60,000 bases of DNA, from contig JBBHKE010003364.1 in assembly GCA_037447655.1 (NCBI GenBank), forward strand, positions 282,549 through 342,548, in the 5' to 3' direction. The stretch is from Zygnema cylindricum (lineage: Eukaryota; Streptophyta; Zygnematophyceae; Zygnematales; Zygnemataceae). Below the pieces are notes generated by a model. It ran no database searches. It saw only the letters and a program-made list of their open reading frames with translations, and was not told the DNA's origin. How positions within the stretch are numbered: position 1 is the stretch's first letter; each line of letters begins with the position of its first letter. Shown piece after piece: positions 9,111-19,900 of the stretch. Position numbers and translations under genes: made by a program.

Positions 9111-9439
9111 CCAATGCCCAATTTCCTGCTTTACTAAAAATACTAGGAAACTGAGATTTAAATTTATTATTTGTTGTTTTTTTCATTGTTCATTTACTTA
9201 TTTTATTTATTAACATTGATAAAAATAAAAATATAAAAGAAGAAAAAAAAACACTCCTTTTATTTCTTTTCTGCTTTTTCAGAGTTTTTAAATTTTTTTT
9301 TTTTTTTTTTTTTAGTACTATTGGATGTCTTTGTTGACATTGTTATTGAATAATTTAAGTTTTCATAGCATTAGATTAAGTCGTATATACTATTATATGA
9401 CTCTTTTTTTGAATTGTGAGAATTTGAATTTAGTAAATG

Positions 9440-9589
9440 ATAAAAACATACATATATATAGATATATGTACATAAATATACATGTATATATGTATATGTA
9501 TATATATGAATTTTCATATAAATGTATATATATCTACATATATATATGTACATATATATACATTTATATTTATATACACATATATATAC

Positions 9590-9628
<39 letters not shown>

Positions 9629-9958
9629 TATATATATGTATACATATATATACATATATATGTATATATATACATGTATATATATGTATATATATATGTA
9701 TATATATGTATATATATGTATATATTTATGTATGTATATATATGTAAATTTTATGTATAATGTACATATGTATGTATATGTATAATGTATATATTTATGT
9801 ATGTATATATATGTATATAAATGTCTAACTACATTATATATATACATATATGTATATATATGTACATATGTATAGATGTATATGTATATATGCATATATA
9901 TATTTATGTATAATGTATATATAAATACATATACATATATATATACATATACATGTAT
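9440..9958. repeat. TA / ATGTAT microsatellite
   Basis: About 500 bases of TATATATG, ATATACAT and pure TA runs. Self-complementary throughout. The Tyr/Ile-rich frames on both strands are not genes. Confidence 0.9.
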
Positions 9959-10155
9959 TGTTGGAGGAATGTCCACTTCGGACTGTACACGTGTGTATCG
10001 CAATAAATGCTAGTTCCTCCTGTACGCTGTTCATCGCCTTAAATTCGGTTTCATGCGCTTGAATTCACAATCGGCCAGGTAGCTCAGTTGGTGGAGCTAG
10101 TGTAAGGCTAACACAAGGTCCCGGGTTTGATCCTCAGCTTGGCCATTTTCCAACA
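9959..10155 (+). mobile_element. 197-bp LTR-like unit carrying a tRNA-like sequence
   Basis: Starts TGTTGGA and ends TCCAACA, a perfect 7-bp inverted terminus with TG..CA ends typical of LTRs. The tRNA-like part (10073-10145) fills its 3' half and is sense to the unit. The overall plan is the same as the TRIM LTR at 1407-1923 (TGTTGGA start, tRNA-like part in the second half, CAACA end) but the sequence differs. No target duplication is visible, because both flanks are TA repeats. It could be a solo LTR of another TRIM family, or a tRNA pseudogene with chance flanks. Confidence 0.6.
10073..10145 (+). tRNA. tRNA-like gene or pseudogene within LTR-like unit
   Basis: 73 nt with a good cloverleaf. 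The acceptor GGCCAGG/CTTGGCC has 7 of 7 pairs with one G-T. The D arm GCTC-AGTTGGTG-GAGC is perfect. The anticodon arm AGTGT-AAGGCTA-ACACA has 4 of 5 pairs, with GGC in the anticodon slot. The variable loop is AGGTC. The T arm CCGGG-TTTGATC-CTCAG has one mismatch. Box A TAGCTCAGTTGG and box B GGTTTGATCC are near consensus. The base before the anticodon is A rather than T, and T54-T55-C56 reads TTT, so a functional tRNA is doubtful. GGC would decode Ala. Confidence 0.6.
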
Positions 10156-10159
10156 TACA

Positions 10160-10160
10160 C

Positions 10161-10218
<58 letters not shown>

Positions 10219-10240
10219 ATATATTATATATATTGTTATA
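10160..10240. repeat. TA dinucleotide repeat
   Basis: Near-perfect (TA)n run immediately right of the LTR-like unit. Confidence 0.9.
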
Positions 10241-10374
10241 TTAATGTGCAAATCGGCAAAGCAGCCGAAATCGCATGGAGTTTTATTTTGAGGAGTTTCG
10301 GCTTCAGCCAATGAGAGGGGGATTGTTAGATTAATTGTTGAATTGTGCGAAGTGATGCTTCGGTGAACCGCAAT

Positions 10375-11121
10375 CAGAGGTCGCAAAAGTGAAAATTTTA
10401 TATAACCGAAAGCGAGTGTTTTTTTTTTTTCCAAAATCTGAGTAACCGACGCCCGACCGTGTTATGTCACGCTCCAAAATTGTTAACCGTTAACCGACCG
10501 TCGTTTACGAAAACAAAAATCAACCGAAACTCGATTTGTCGCGACTAACCGTACCCGACCGTAACCTAAAAAGTACATATAAGCATTTATTACACAACGA
10601 ATCGTAGTTATCGTAATCTGACAAACGTACAATTTTATGTCATTAGGACATTTGCACTACGCGGTTTGTGAAAACGTGGTTACATCATAACGTCATGTAT
10701 TAAATCATTTTTTTACTTTATTCGTTAAAACGGTACAATATTGCGCGTTCAGACACCGATCGTATGCCACACTATTTAAAACGGTACTATATTACACCGC
10801 CGATAATAATGATTTGTCGCATTCCCTACGATTTGCGAAATGAATAGTCTTACTACATTTGCGACGCTAATCATGATGTCAAGTATTCCACAATACAAAA
10901 GAGTACAAAGTACAATAATGTTGGATTGTATGAACAAATACAAAATTTTCATTTTTTTCGTTTTTTCGCTTGACCGACCGTAACCTACTTTTTTTTTTTG
11001 GTGAATCAACCGACCGCGACCGCCCAACCCCCAAAATTTGGCAACCGAATACGTTCCGGATCCGGCGCGGGCGGTCGGTCAACGGTCGGTCACGGTTTCG
11101 GTTGACCGTTTGCGACCTCTG
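10375..11121. mobile_element. hAT-type non-autonomous element, CAGAGGTCG family, copy 1
   Basis: Begins CAGAGGTCGCAAA and ends TTTGCGACCTCTG, perfect 13-bp inverted termini. The 8-bp target duplication ACCGCAAT (10367-10374 and 11122-11129) is perfect. 747 bp, no transposase. Subterminal regions are rich in GACCG and AACCG motifs. Compared with copy 2, the segment about 10583-10790 is extra. It resembles, in reverse orientation, the MITE family at 51212-52117, so it is probably a nested insertion. Confidence 0.9.
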
Positions 11122-11342
11122 ACCGCAATGCATTTTGTGTTCGCCTAAGAAGCGTTCGACCTCGATTCGCTTCCAAGTATTGATTTGGAGATGTTTCGTG
11201 CGAGTACTTCGCACGGTTAGATTTGTGACGGTTTGTTTTAAACGTCTACTGAAATATCGGGTTGGCGATTGAAAGGTTCGGCTTTGATTCGAGAGTACAC
11301 ATTGTGTACATTTGGACTTATGTCATTTTGGAGTATTGAGGT

Positions 11343-12022
11343 CAGAGGTCGTAAAAGTCAAAAAATCTCATACCCGAAACCGACCGTTTTTTTATTTTCA
11401 AAATCTGAGTAACCGAAGCCCGACCGAGTTTTGTCACGCTCCAAAATTGTTAACCGTTAACCGACCGTCGTTTACGAAAAAAAAATTAACCGAATCTTGA
11501 TTTTTCGCGACTTACCGTGCTCGCTCGTAACCGAAAAAGTACAAATTTAATCAATGTACGACGGAATAAGCCAATAATTACAATTTGTCGCGTTGCCTAA
11601 GATTTGAGAAATGAATAGCTTACTACAGTACCGTGTCAGATTTGCGACGCTAATCATGATGTCACGTACTTCCACGATGCCAAAGAGTACAAAATACATG
11701 AATGTTGGATTATCTTTTTGTAAGATTCGTGAAATGAATAGTGTTAGTACCGTGTCAGATTTGCGACGCTAATCATGATGCCACGTTCTTCCACGATACC
11801 AAAAGTACAAAGAACAATAATAATGTTGGAAAAAAAAAATACAATTTTGCCTTTTTGGTTTTTTGTTTGACCGACCGTAACTGACAGCCTTTTTTTTCTT
11901 GGTGAGTCAACCGACTGTAACCGCCCGACCCCCAAAATTTGGCAACCGAATCCGTTCCGGATCCGGCGCGGGCGGTCGGTTAACGGTCGGTCACAGTTTT
12001 GGTTGACCGTTTGCGACCTATG
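11343..12022. mobile_element. hAT-type non-autonomous element, CAGAGGTCG family, copy 2
   Basis: Begins CAGAGGTCG and ends CGACCTATG, with the perfect 8-bp target duplication ATTGAGGT (11335-11342 and 12023-12030). 680 bp and clearly homologous to copy 1 in the same orientation, sharing GGATCCGGCGCGGGCGGTCG near the right end. An internal ~105-bp block (TTGCGACGCTAATCATGATG...) is duplicated at about 11640 and 11760. Confidence 0.9.
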
Positions 12023-12030
12023 ATTGAGGT

Positions 12031-12327
12031 TTGTCGATGTAACGTACGACTTTTTTTCGCGCCTACATGTACGCATGGAGTTGCGTGCGCTTACAACGTG
12101 CGTATGAGAACTCTACGCATAGTTGTTCATAGCGTATAGTGCGAACAATTCAATCGCGATGAATTATACGTAACGAACGCATTTAACGTTTTGAATAAAT
12201 CGTTAAAAATCGTTAATCAATTTTCATCCGTACACTTCCGTACATTTAAAACAAAAGAAAAAAAGATATAGCGCAGTTTGTAAGCTTTCCGTTAAATGAG
12301 CGTTAAAAAATTATAATTAGTTGAATA
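12031..12327. other. No feature seen
   Basis: AT-rich sequence between the second hAT element and repeat gamma. I found no coding frame, repeat or RNA signature. Confidence 0.4.
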
Positions 12328-13730
12328 CGTATCACACTGCCTGTGTATATTGGAATTCTTTCAACAATTGGTAGCAGAGAATGTGAAAATAGTCTATGTC
12401 AAAAATGTAGTAGACCCGGGTTCAAAAGTTGGCAAGCTCAATTTTCTGTCAAATGAGGGTAAGATATAGGAAGGCGGCTTCCTTGCGGTTTCGTTTTCAA
12501 CATTCCATGGCGGTTTGTTTCAAAAAAAATTGAAGAAGACGCCCGTATAGTTTTCAAACTTACCTCGTAGAAATTTTGTGACGTTTCAACGTCTCTTTCG
12601 AAAATATCCGTATATTTTCGATGAAATGTTGCACACATTCTGTGATATTTCTGTTCAGTTCACTGAACAGAAAGTACTAATAACCGCGACTTATCTTTTC
12701 CTCGAATTTTGTACATTTCAATAAAAAAACGTACATTTTACGGGAAATATTGTACTTTTCCCGTAATTTGTCCATTCAGTTTACCAGACAGAAAGTACAG
12801 CGCGTTTTTTTGTCCTCAAAAGAGGGTTAGGATATAGGAAGGCGCCTTCCTTGCGGTTTCGTTTTCAACATTCCATGGCGGTTTGTTTCAAAAAATTTTG
12901 AAAAAGACGCCCGTACTGTTTTCAAACTTACCTCGCAAAAATTTTGCGACGTATCAACGTCTTTTTTCGAAAATGTTTGTACATTTTCATGAAATGACGT
13001 ACAGGTTCCGTGATTTTTCTGTTCAGTTCACTAGACAAAAAGTAATAATAACTGCGACTTATCTTGTCCTCGAATTCTGTACATTTTCGTTAAAAAATGT
13101 ACATTTTACGAGAAATATTGTAATTTTCCCGTAATTTGTCCGTTCAGTTTAGCGACAGAAAGTAAAGCGCGTTTTTTTGTTTTTTTTTTTAGCAGTCACG
13201 AATTATACGTTTCAATCGTAGAAATTGAAAAAATCGCACGTTTTGAACAACATTGACTGTACGTCTACATAAGATTCGGTTGTGATGAATCGTTGTGATG
13301 AATCGGCGAGACAACATTACATTTGTGGCGTCGCTGGAACGAAATGTACTATTTCAGTTCACGTCACTTTTTTTTTCATGTGCAGGTGTATTATTCTGTG
13401 TGCAAGTGTTTCGTTTGGTGCGTGAACAACACACGTACGAAACTTATCTTTTTCAGTTTTGCATTTCAAAGAATAAGGCATGTACGCCTTCCTTCGTGGA
13501 AGCTTCCTTTCAGTCTCTCAGGAAGAAGACATTTTTTGCAAGGAGGCAAGAGTTTACCGCCCTACAAGTTTGCTTGCTATGCTTGTAAGCTAGTTATAGA
13601 GGCTATTATGGCAGTAGAGTTCAGTTGCATAATTACCCTTCGTTTAACTTTGGACTAATTGAGGAGTAAAGATGTAGATCTATTGTTGTCGATTAAGAGA
13701 CAAGGAAGATACTTGGTGATCAATTAAAAG
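12328..13730 (+). repeat. Repeat gamma, copy 1 (possible non-autonomous LTR element interior)
   Basis: Direct repeat of 14720-16064. Its left end reads GAATTCTTTCAACA and then TGGTAGCAGAG (12369-12379), like an LTR end next to a Copia initiator-Met primer site with one change. Inside are two tandem ~370-bp units (about 12445-12822 and 12823-13180), each opening GATATAGGAAGGCG and TTCAACATTCCATGG. The right end contains GAGGAGTAAAGATGTAGATC. I see no Gag or Pol. The palindrome CTGTTCAGTTCACTGAACAG is at about 12648-12667. Confidence 0.65.
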
Positions 13731-13735
13731 AGAGA

Positions 13736-13855
13736 GCTGAAGTTGAGTAATTTACCGGATGAGCAAATGGTGGCTGATATGATGACAAAACCCTTACCTG
13801 CTCCCAAATTGAAGTTGTGTAGAGAGGCATGTTGACTCAGTGACTAGCAGAGTCT
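13736..13855 (+). pseudogene. Copia RNase H C-terminal fragment
   Basis: Reads LPDEQMVADMMTKPLPAPK followed by LCREAC and a stop. This is the conserved end of Copia RNase H (ADx-x-TKxLP). The rest of pol is missing and replaced on the left by repeat gamma. A polypurine tract follows. Confidence 0.8.
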
Positions 13856-13856
13856 A

Positions 13857-13870
13857 AAGCTTTAGGGGAG
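13857..13870 (+). promoter_or_regulatory. Copia polypurine tract
   Basis: AGCTTTAGGGGAG immediately before the TGTTG start of LTR-beta. The same GCTTTAGGGGAG precedes the LTR at 22153. Confidence 0.75.
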
Positions 13871-14615
13871 TGTTGTTTTTAGAAAGCATTAGTCCTCTCT
13901 ATGCCTCAGCTGTGAGGGAGAGAGAGTTGTTCAGGACTTAAGCTTTTTTTTGGTTGAGTTCAGTTCAGTACTTACCAAACTTAGCGTGACAGTGAAGTTG
14001 GGAGTTCACGGTTCATTCACACTTGGGACACGCGTCGTCACTTCGGAGAAATGCGTGAGTATGTCCTCTATAGACGTACGGAAATTCGGTAGGACCACGG
14101 GACTTCATGAAGTCACTTCTACGGTGCCAAATCCACTAATCGGATGGCTGACAGCCACCGCCAACAAATACTGATGATGCGTGACTAGATCACTGTCACT
14201 CTACGTTGCGTGAACTTCGGTGTAAATATTTGGTAGAGAAGAATTTTGTCTGTAGTGAATTAGTTGTTTAGTGTTGAGAATGTGGTTTATGACATACCTT
14301 CAGTACACAGGTATACTCACGGTATTTATTGTGTTAGAATGTTAGATGTATGGCTGGAATTCCTCCGTACAGCTTAGTGTAGTTTCATTGTATAGAAGTA
14401 GGACTTAGTGAATTTGATTCATTAGGAACAAATGATATGAAAACTGTACACTCAGTTTTATGTAATTTCATTTCTGCATATCTCACAGATTTGTGAGCGG
14501 AAATGATTGAAATTTTTTGTGTATTTTCCTTTGTATGTTATCTACACTGTGGTAAATTTCAGGACCATTGGATTAGTGTACTGAAAGTTATAGTTTGTCA
14601 AAGTTGTTGTCCAAC
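13871..14615 (+). repeat. LTR-beta, plus strand
   Basis: Starts TGTTGTTTTTAGAAAGC after a polypurine tract and is homologous to the minus-strand LTR at 4045-4817. Its 3' part (GACATACCTTCAGTACAC and onward) is shared with LTR-beta' at 18848, 23866 and 30396. The 3' end is approximate. Confidence 0.7.
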
Positions 14616-14657
14616 CATCGGTATTTGTGGAAACTTCCTCTCTTGATTTGTTCTACG

Positions 14658-14700
14658 ATGACTACTGTTGTATCTTCTTCATCTTCAGTGCCAGTAGATG
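14658..14700 (+). pseudogene. Copia Gag start, truncated
   Basis: MTTVVSSSSSVPVD, the same start as the minus-strand gag at 4003. It is cut after about 14 codons where repeat gamma copy 2 begins. Together with 13736-14615 it shows that an LTR-beta element was broken or flanked by gamma. Confidence 0.6.
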
Positions 14701-14719
14701 TCCTAGAACAACACGTATC

Positions 14720-16064
14720 AAACTCCCTATGTATATTAGAATTCTTTCAACAACTGGTAGCAGAGAATGTGAAAATAGTCTTTGTCAAAAATGTAGTAGA
14801 CTCGGGTTCGAAAGGAGGCAAGCGCAATTTTTTGTCAAATGAGTGTAGGATATAAGATGGCGGCTTCCTTGTGGTTTCGTTTTCAACATTCCATGGCGGT
14901 TTGTTTCAAAAAAAATTGAAGAAGACGCCCGTATAGTTATCAAACTTACCTCGTAGAAATTTTGTGACGTTTCAACGTCTCTTTTCGAAAATATCCATAT
15001 ATTTTGGATGAAATGACGTACACATTCTATGATATTTCTGTTCAGTTAATTGGAAAGAAATTACTAATAACCTCGACTTATCTTTTCCTATAATTTTGTA
15101 CATTTCAATAAAAAAACGTACATTTTACGAGAAATATTGTACTTTTCTCGTAATTAGTCCATTCATTTTACTAGACAGAAAGTATAACGCGTTTTTTTGT
15201 CCTCAAAAGAGGGTAGGATATAGGAAGGCGCCTTCCTTGCGGTTTTGTTTTCAACATTCTTAGGCGGTTTGTTTCAAAAAAATTGAAAAAGACACCCATA
15301 TAGTTCTCAAACTTACCTCACAAAATTTTTGTGACATATCAACGTCTTTTTTCAAAAATGTTCGTACATTTTCATGAAATGACGTACAGGTTTCGTGATT
15401 TTTCTAGTAAGTTCTCTAGACAAAAGTAATAATAACTGCGACGCATCTGCCCTCGAAATCCGTACATTTTCGTAAAAAAATGTACATTTTACGAGAAATA
15501 TTGTGACTGAAATAATGCATTTCGTTCGAGCGACGCCACAAATGTAATGTTGTCTTGCCGATTCATCACAACGATTCATCACAACCAAATCTTATGTAGA
15601 CGTAGAGTCAATGTTGTTCAAAACGTGCGATTTTTTAAATATCTACGATTGAAACATATAATTCGTGACTACTAAACAAAAAAACGCCCTTTCGCGTCAC
15701 TTTTTTTTTTCGTGTGCAGGTGTATTATTCTGTGTGCAATTGTTTCGTTTCGTATGTGAACAACACACGTACAAAACTTATCTTTTTCAGTTTCGCATTT
15801 CAAAGAATAAGGCATGTACGCCTTCTTTCGTGGAAGATTCCTTTCAGTCTCTCTGGAAGAAGACATTTTTTGCAAGGAGGCAAGAGTTTACCGCCCTACA
15901 AGTTTGCTTGCTATGCTTGTAGGCTAGTTAGAGAGGCTATTATGGAAGCAGAGTTCAGTTGCATAATTACCATTCGTTTAACTTTGGATTAATTGAGGAG
16001 TAAAGATGTAGATCTACTGTCGTCGATTAAGAGACGAGGAAGATACTTGGTGATCATTTAAAAG
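14720..16064 (+). repeat. Repeat gamma, copy 2 (with an internal inversion)
   Basis: Direct repeat of 12328-13730. It has the same primer-site-like TGGTAGCAGAG (14755-14765) and the same two tandem ~370-bp units. The segment 15504-15690 is inverted relative to copy 1 (13170-13362), and about 50 bp next to it is missing. Confidence 0.7.
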
Positions 16065-16131
16065 TGAGAGATAAAGATCCTTCATGGTCAATTATGAGAG
16101 AGATGAAGATACTTTGCGGTCAATATGGAGG

Positions 16132-16380
16132 TGTTAAGCATCCTTGGTGATCCATTTGGGGAATAGAGGGTTTAAGGAGTGTAATCATTCTTGAGTGATC
16201 TTATAAGAGTTTAAAGAAGAGATGAGAATAGAGAAGAGTTGATGTAAAAGAGGCTTCGGCCAAAACATATAAATTGCATTTTGGGTGATTATCATCTTGC
16301 CTTTTATGAGCTTCCGCTGTGTATGTTTTATGTTTTATGAGCATTTATTTTGAGTGGGTATTTAATTTAAAGATTCAACA
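16132..16380 (+). repeat. Possible 249-bp LTR downstream of gamma copy 2
   Basis: Begins TGTTAAGCATCC after the purine-rich ATATGGAGG and ends AAAGATTCAACA. It has a TATA-like ACATATAAATTG and GAGCTTCCGCTGTG near the end, a block also present at 54605. It could be the 3' LTR of the gamma element. The matching 5' LTR is not visible, so the call is tentative. Confidence 0.45.
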
Positions 16381-16556
16381 TATGTATGTATATACACATA
16401 TATACAAAAGAAGTATTAAAAATATACAGAAATTCTCACTTAAAAAAAATATTAACGCAAGTAAACTTTAATAGCAGTCATTTTTAATCCTATAAGATTT
16501 TTTCTATAATCTTACGTTCACTATTATTCTAAAAGTTAACAAAAAATTATCAAAAA

Positions 16557-16600
16557 TTGGCATTCCTAGGCGTAATAGTTGTCAAGGTTCGAATCTGGAA
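16557..16600 (+). other. Compressed A/B-box pair (tRNA-like remnant)
   Basis: TTGGCATTCCTAGGCG followed 29 bases after its start by an exact B box, GGTTCGAATCT. The spacing is too short for a full tRNA, as if the anticodon arm were missing. A SINE remnant or chance. Confidence 0.3.
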
Positions 16601-16639
16601 TAAAAGCCTTTTGTACATGTCCGATCAGCAATGAAGATA

Positions 16640-17819
16640 CGCATATAAGAGGGTGTGCCCACGTGTAACGAAAATAAGCATATGAAAGGGTGTGCCCATG
16701 AGTTAAAGTATCTGGTTTTTCTTGTTGTTTTCCTTCAAAAATTGTCCCCAACAAGAAAACCTTTTGTTGTACAAAAAAATTGTGTTTACCACAATAGAAT
16801 GTACGTCATCTTCTACTTTGGATGTACTCTAAATTTGTCGTCTTTTGTACCCATTTTGGCTTTGTCCTCTTTTCGATCCACGGGCATGCGTATCGAGCTC
16901 ATCAAAAAAGTTTAACAAAAATCACCCCGTGTGTTGCCCTAGTTAACGTATTAATTGAACAACGAAGAGTAAAGCGTCCAACCAACGTGCCACACATATG
17001 TCAAATTTTTAGCACAAGGCAAAGTACACATAAAATGTTTTCCTGCCCGTCACGTGCATGTACGCAAAAGAATTTGCACATAAAAAAATTGCAAGGGTCT
17101 CGGAGCTCCACATCCATTTATGGGGTCCTTTGCAAAAGTTCAAGGTGTTATCCGCTTCGTCTCCTCTCACACTAACGCATTTATCTCACTCTCACAAAAT
17201 AAAACACCATAATGGTGGTAAGAAATGAAAGAGCTCTAAAAAATAATCTTTTTGACTACATTTGGGCATAGTTTGGTGGCATGTCGAGTGAAAAAAAAAC
17301 CAAAAGACAAAATAAAGAAGTCATGGCTTACAAAATTGTGTAATTCATGACGTTGGCGCTTTCACAAGTGAGCATGACTTCACAATTTCATAAAAACATA
17401 AACGTCACAAAAAACAAAGAATGAAACAAAGAATTGAATATCCCAACCGTCGCTATTTTTGTAAAAGTCACCAATTGTCGCAAGTTTTGTAGACGTCTAC
17501 AACCTTCACAAGTTGTACCCACGTCTACCACCATCGCATTTGAAAGTAACAATTTCATATTGGCACATTGGAATACACTACAAAACTACAAAGTTTTGTA
17601 GTATGGAGAATCTTCACTAGAATATAAAGTACCACGTCAATGTATTTGTTATATAGAACACCCCTAAGCATAGAGGTATTAGTCGTATAGATTTTGACAT
17701 TTTTACAAAAAAATGTTATTTTTTTAATTTTTGAACTTTTCGTAAATTTCGTATGCTTTCCGTGTACTTTTAAAACGTACAAAAAAAATCAAGAAATATA
17801 TGTCTACATGGGTTTCCGA
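16640..17819. repeat. Dispersed non-coding repeat family, copy 3
   Basis: 17165-17650 aligns to copies at 4830-6150 and 6745-7210 (ATTTGGGCATAGTTTGG, GGCATG, CGTCTACAACC, TTCACAAG). 16660-17100 shares blocks with 6290-6510 and 18620-18840. A near-duplicate of AGGGTGTGCCCA occurs at 16650 and 16687. No coding gene. Confidence 0.5.
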
Positions 17820-18350
17820 CAGTGAATGGTTATCAACCTTAATAACGCTAATTGGGTGCCCAGAAATTTTGACCCATCGAACCTAAAATAGAGTTAATGA
17901 CTCCTATTTTATTTTTTATGTTAATATAGTTACTATTAAATTAGCATTAATTACTCTAATTTCGTCTAGTTTTAAATAGTGTGATGTATGAAATATGTCA
18001 GTTCGTACTAAAACTGCTCGTTATTTTGTACACACATACGCAATAAGTGTCATATAAATGCCTTGACGTGAAATTGAGTGTGTCACCATGTAAAGGCACA
18101 TTTAAATTTGATTCCTAATCATAAACACGAGAGAATGTCGCAAGAACTTGTTCTCATATGTTGAAGCATCGAATATGTGAAAACATACTCTGCAGATACA
18201 AAATGTGATTATGTATCCAAATAAACAAAATGTGTATTTATGCGAGTTACTTTTTTTTTTGCAAAAGGCCTTGAACCCAGATTAGAGTTTATAACACAAA
18301 ATTTGGTTTTACCGTAAAAAAAATTTAACGCTAATAGCAATTCACGATTG
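17820..18350. mobile_element. MITE-like element of the GCTAATAGC family
   Basis: Left end GTGAATGGTTATCAACC then TAATAACGCTAATT. Right end TTAACGCTAATAGCAATTCAC is an approximate inverted complement of it. The interior (AATAGAGTTAATGACTC, then TTTTAAATAGTGTG) matches the MITEs at 51212-52117. Exact borders and target site are not settled. Confidence 0.5.
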
Positions 18351-18847
18351 TACTCTTTCGTTCCGTTTTGATTAAGTTATAATAGTATTTTTGGTGGAAT
18401 GTTTTCTATTTTTTCGGTTATTATACAGTTAAAGTCAGTCAACGCATTTTGTAAACAATGCATTTGTACAATGCCCATTTTCATTTGTTTTTTGGTGTTC
18501 CATGCATGAGTTTCATGCGATTCGTACCTCTATGCCCCTAAGGTTTATAAAGCGAAAATGGAAACCAATTCAAGTCGATAATATACTTCCTCGTCATTGT
18601 TTCTATTTAAAAAATGTATCTAACGTACGCATAATAATGTCTTGTGTACTCAATTCGGCGTCTTGCTCTTTTCGACCCACATGATTTCAACTCATCTAAA
18701 CCAAAACCGCCTCTTGAGGTGATTGTAGCAAAATTATCACTCGAACAATAAATGATAAATTGTCCACGCAGGTGCCACACGAATGTAACATTTTTAGCAC
18801 GGGGGAGAGTACTCTTTATTTTTTTTCCTATCGTTACGAGCATATAG
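18351..18847. other. Non-coding sequence with dispersed-repeat blocks
   Basis: Contains blocks shared with 6420-6520 (TTTCGACCCAC...TCATCT, GAGGTGATT) and with 16990-17050 in the same family. No gene seen. Confidence 0.4.
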
Positions 18848-19858
18848 TGTTGTTTTGAAAAGTTTGGTTCGTGCGTACGCAACATTTTGTGCGCTTGCGA
18901 CAGTTTGTGCGTAATGGAATTTAATGTGGAGGTTCGAATGGATTCACGGATTCGTGGAGCGAACGTACAGATAAAACTAAAGTTACGAAAGGGACTCGGT
19001 GAGTGGCGTGAATAAGCATTGAGAAATGGACGACAGATCGCGAAGCGATCCGATGTGAAATGAACGAAAAGATTGAAATATACGCCGCCGGTACGGCGCA
19101 GCTGCGTGGTAGACAATATAACGCAACTGCGGTTATTTTGAATATGATCCGTACGAACAACGCAGCTGACGTAGATGCGGATAACGTAACTGAGATTGAT
19201 ATGAATCAAGTTAGCAAACGATGATTCATAAGAAGATCTAAAGTAACTAAGCATGTTGACCCCTAGTATGCGGATTTTACAGAGGTGTTGGTGTAAATAT
19301 TATGTACAACAGAGGTTTGTCTTTTAGCTAATTAGTTTACTAGTGTTGACTTGTTCATTTTGACATACCTCGATTTATTCGGGTATACTCACAAAAGTTT
19401 AGGTAGATGGTAAATAACGTACGATTGGTATGCCTCCGTTCATTTAGTAGGGAACTCTTTGAGTGTAACTTGCAGGAGTTAGATTATTTTGAGTATCACA
19501 GTTGAGTTAATCAATGACATGGCAGATTGTTTTTTTGCAACTTTGACCTGTTGGTGTGATCACTCTGATAGTTACCTTGATGTGATACTTTTTGGATGAA
19601 TACTATGATCTAAAAAATATATATGTGTATAGTTTCACTCCATTCTGCTATTTTTGTAGAAGAGTGTGAGGAGTCTAACTGGTTAGTTTGGTAGGCTATC
19701 AAGTGTATTTGGGAAACTTTACAGCTCATATCTTTTAGATGCCTCTGTGAAATTCGCTGTTACTTTGGGAGGTGACAAAGTCTAAAATATACTTCATATT
19801 GGAGAAGTTTGAGATGATTTTTTTTATTGTTGAGTGATCTGTGTTGTGTGAAACACGA
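18848..19858 (+). repeat. LTR-beta' of composite Copia unit A
   Basis: Starts TGTTGTTTTGAAAAG. Aligns over its length with 23866-24912 and 30396-31426. It contains TACGCCGCCGGTACGGCGCAG (palindromic) and the LTR-beta-like 3' half with GACATACCTCGATTTATTC. The 3' boundary is set near GTGAAACACGACT and is approximate. A Gag start follows at 19901. About 20 bases after the boundary TGGTGCTTTCGAGAG may be a primer site for a non-Met tRNA; uncertain. Confidence 0.65.
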
Positions 19859-19900
19859 CTATTCTGGGGGGGTAGTCTGTGGTGCTTTCGAGAGTAATCC

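Noticed and set aside
7778-9186. Arg/Glu/Gly- and Pro/Ser/Leu-rich frames in CT tracts
   Set aside because: Composition artefacts of CCCTCTCC repeats; no domain, start context or splice evidence.
9371-10003. Long Tyr/Ile-rich open frames on both strands
   Set aside because: They are translations of a TA/ATGTAT microsatellite, open because the repeat rarely makes stops in those frames.
9959-10145. Calling 10073-10145 a functional tRNA-Ala(GGC)
   Set aside because: Position 33 is A, the T loop begins TTT, and one anticodon-stem pair and one T-stem pair are broken. tRNA-like is as far as the sequence goes.
12640-12670. CTGTTCAGTTCACTGAACAG palindrome as a terminator or operator
   Set aside because: It is one of several drifting copies within tandem units of repeat gamma, with no associated gene.
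18607-19254. A 215-codon minus-strand frame, with similar frames at 23790-24134 and 30404-30827
   Set aside because: The three copies lie inside LTR-beta' and differ by frameshifts and stops. No domain recognised; the frame is a shadow of the LTR.
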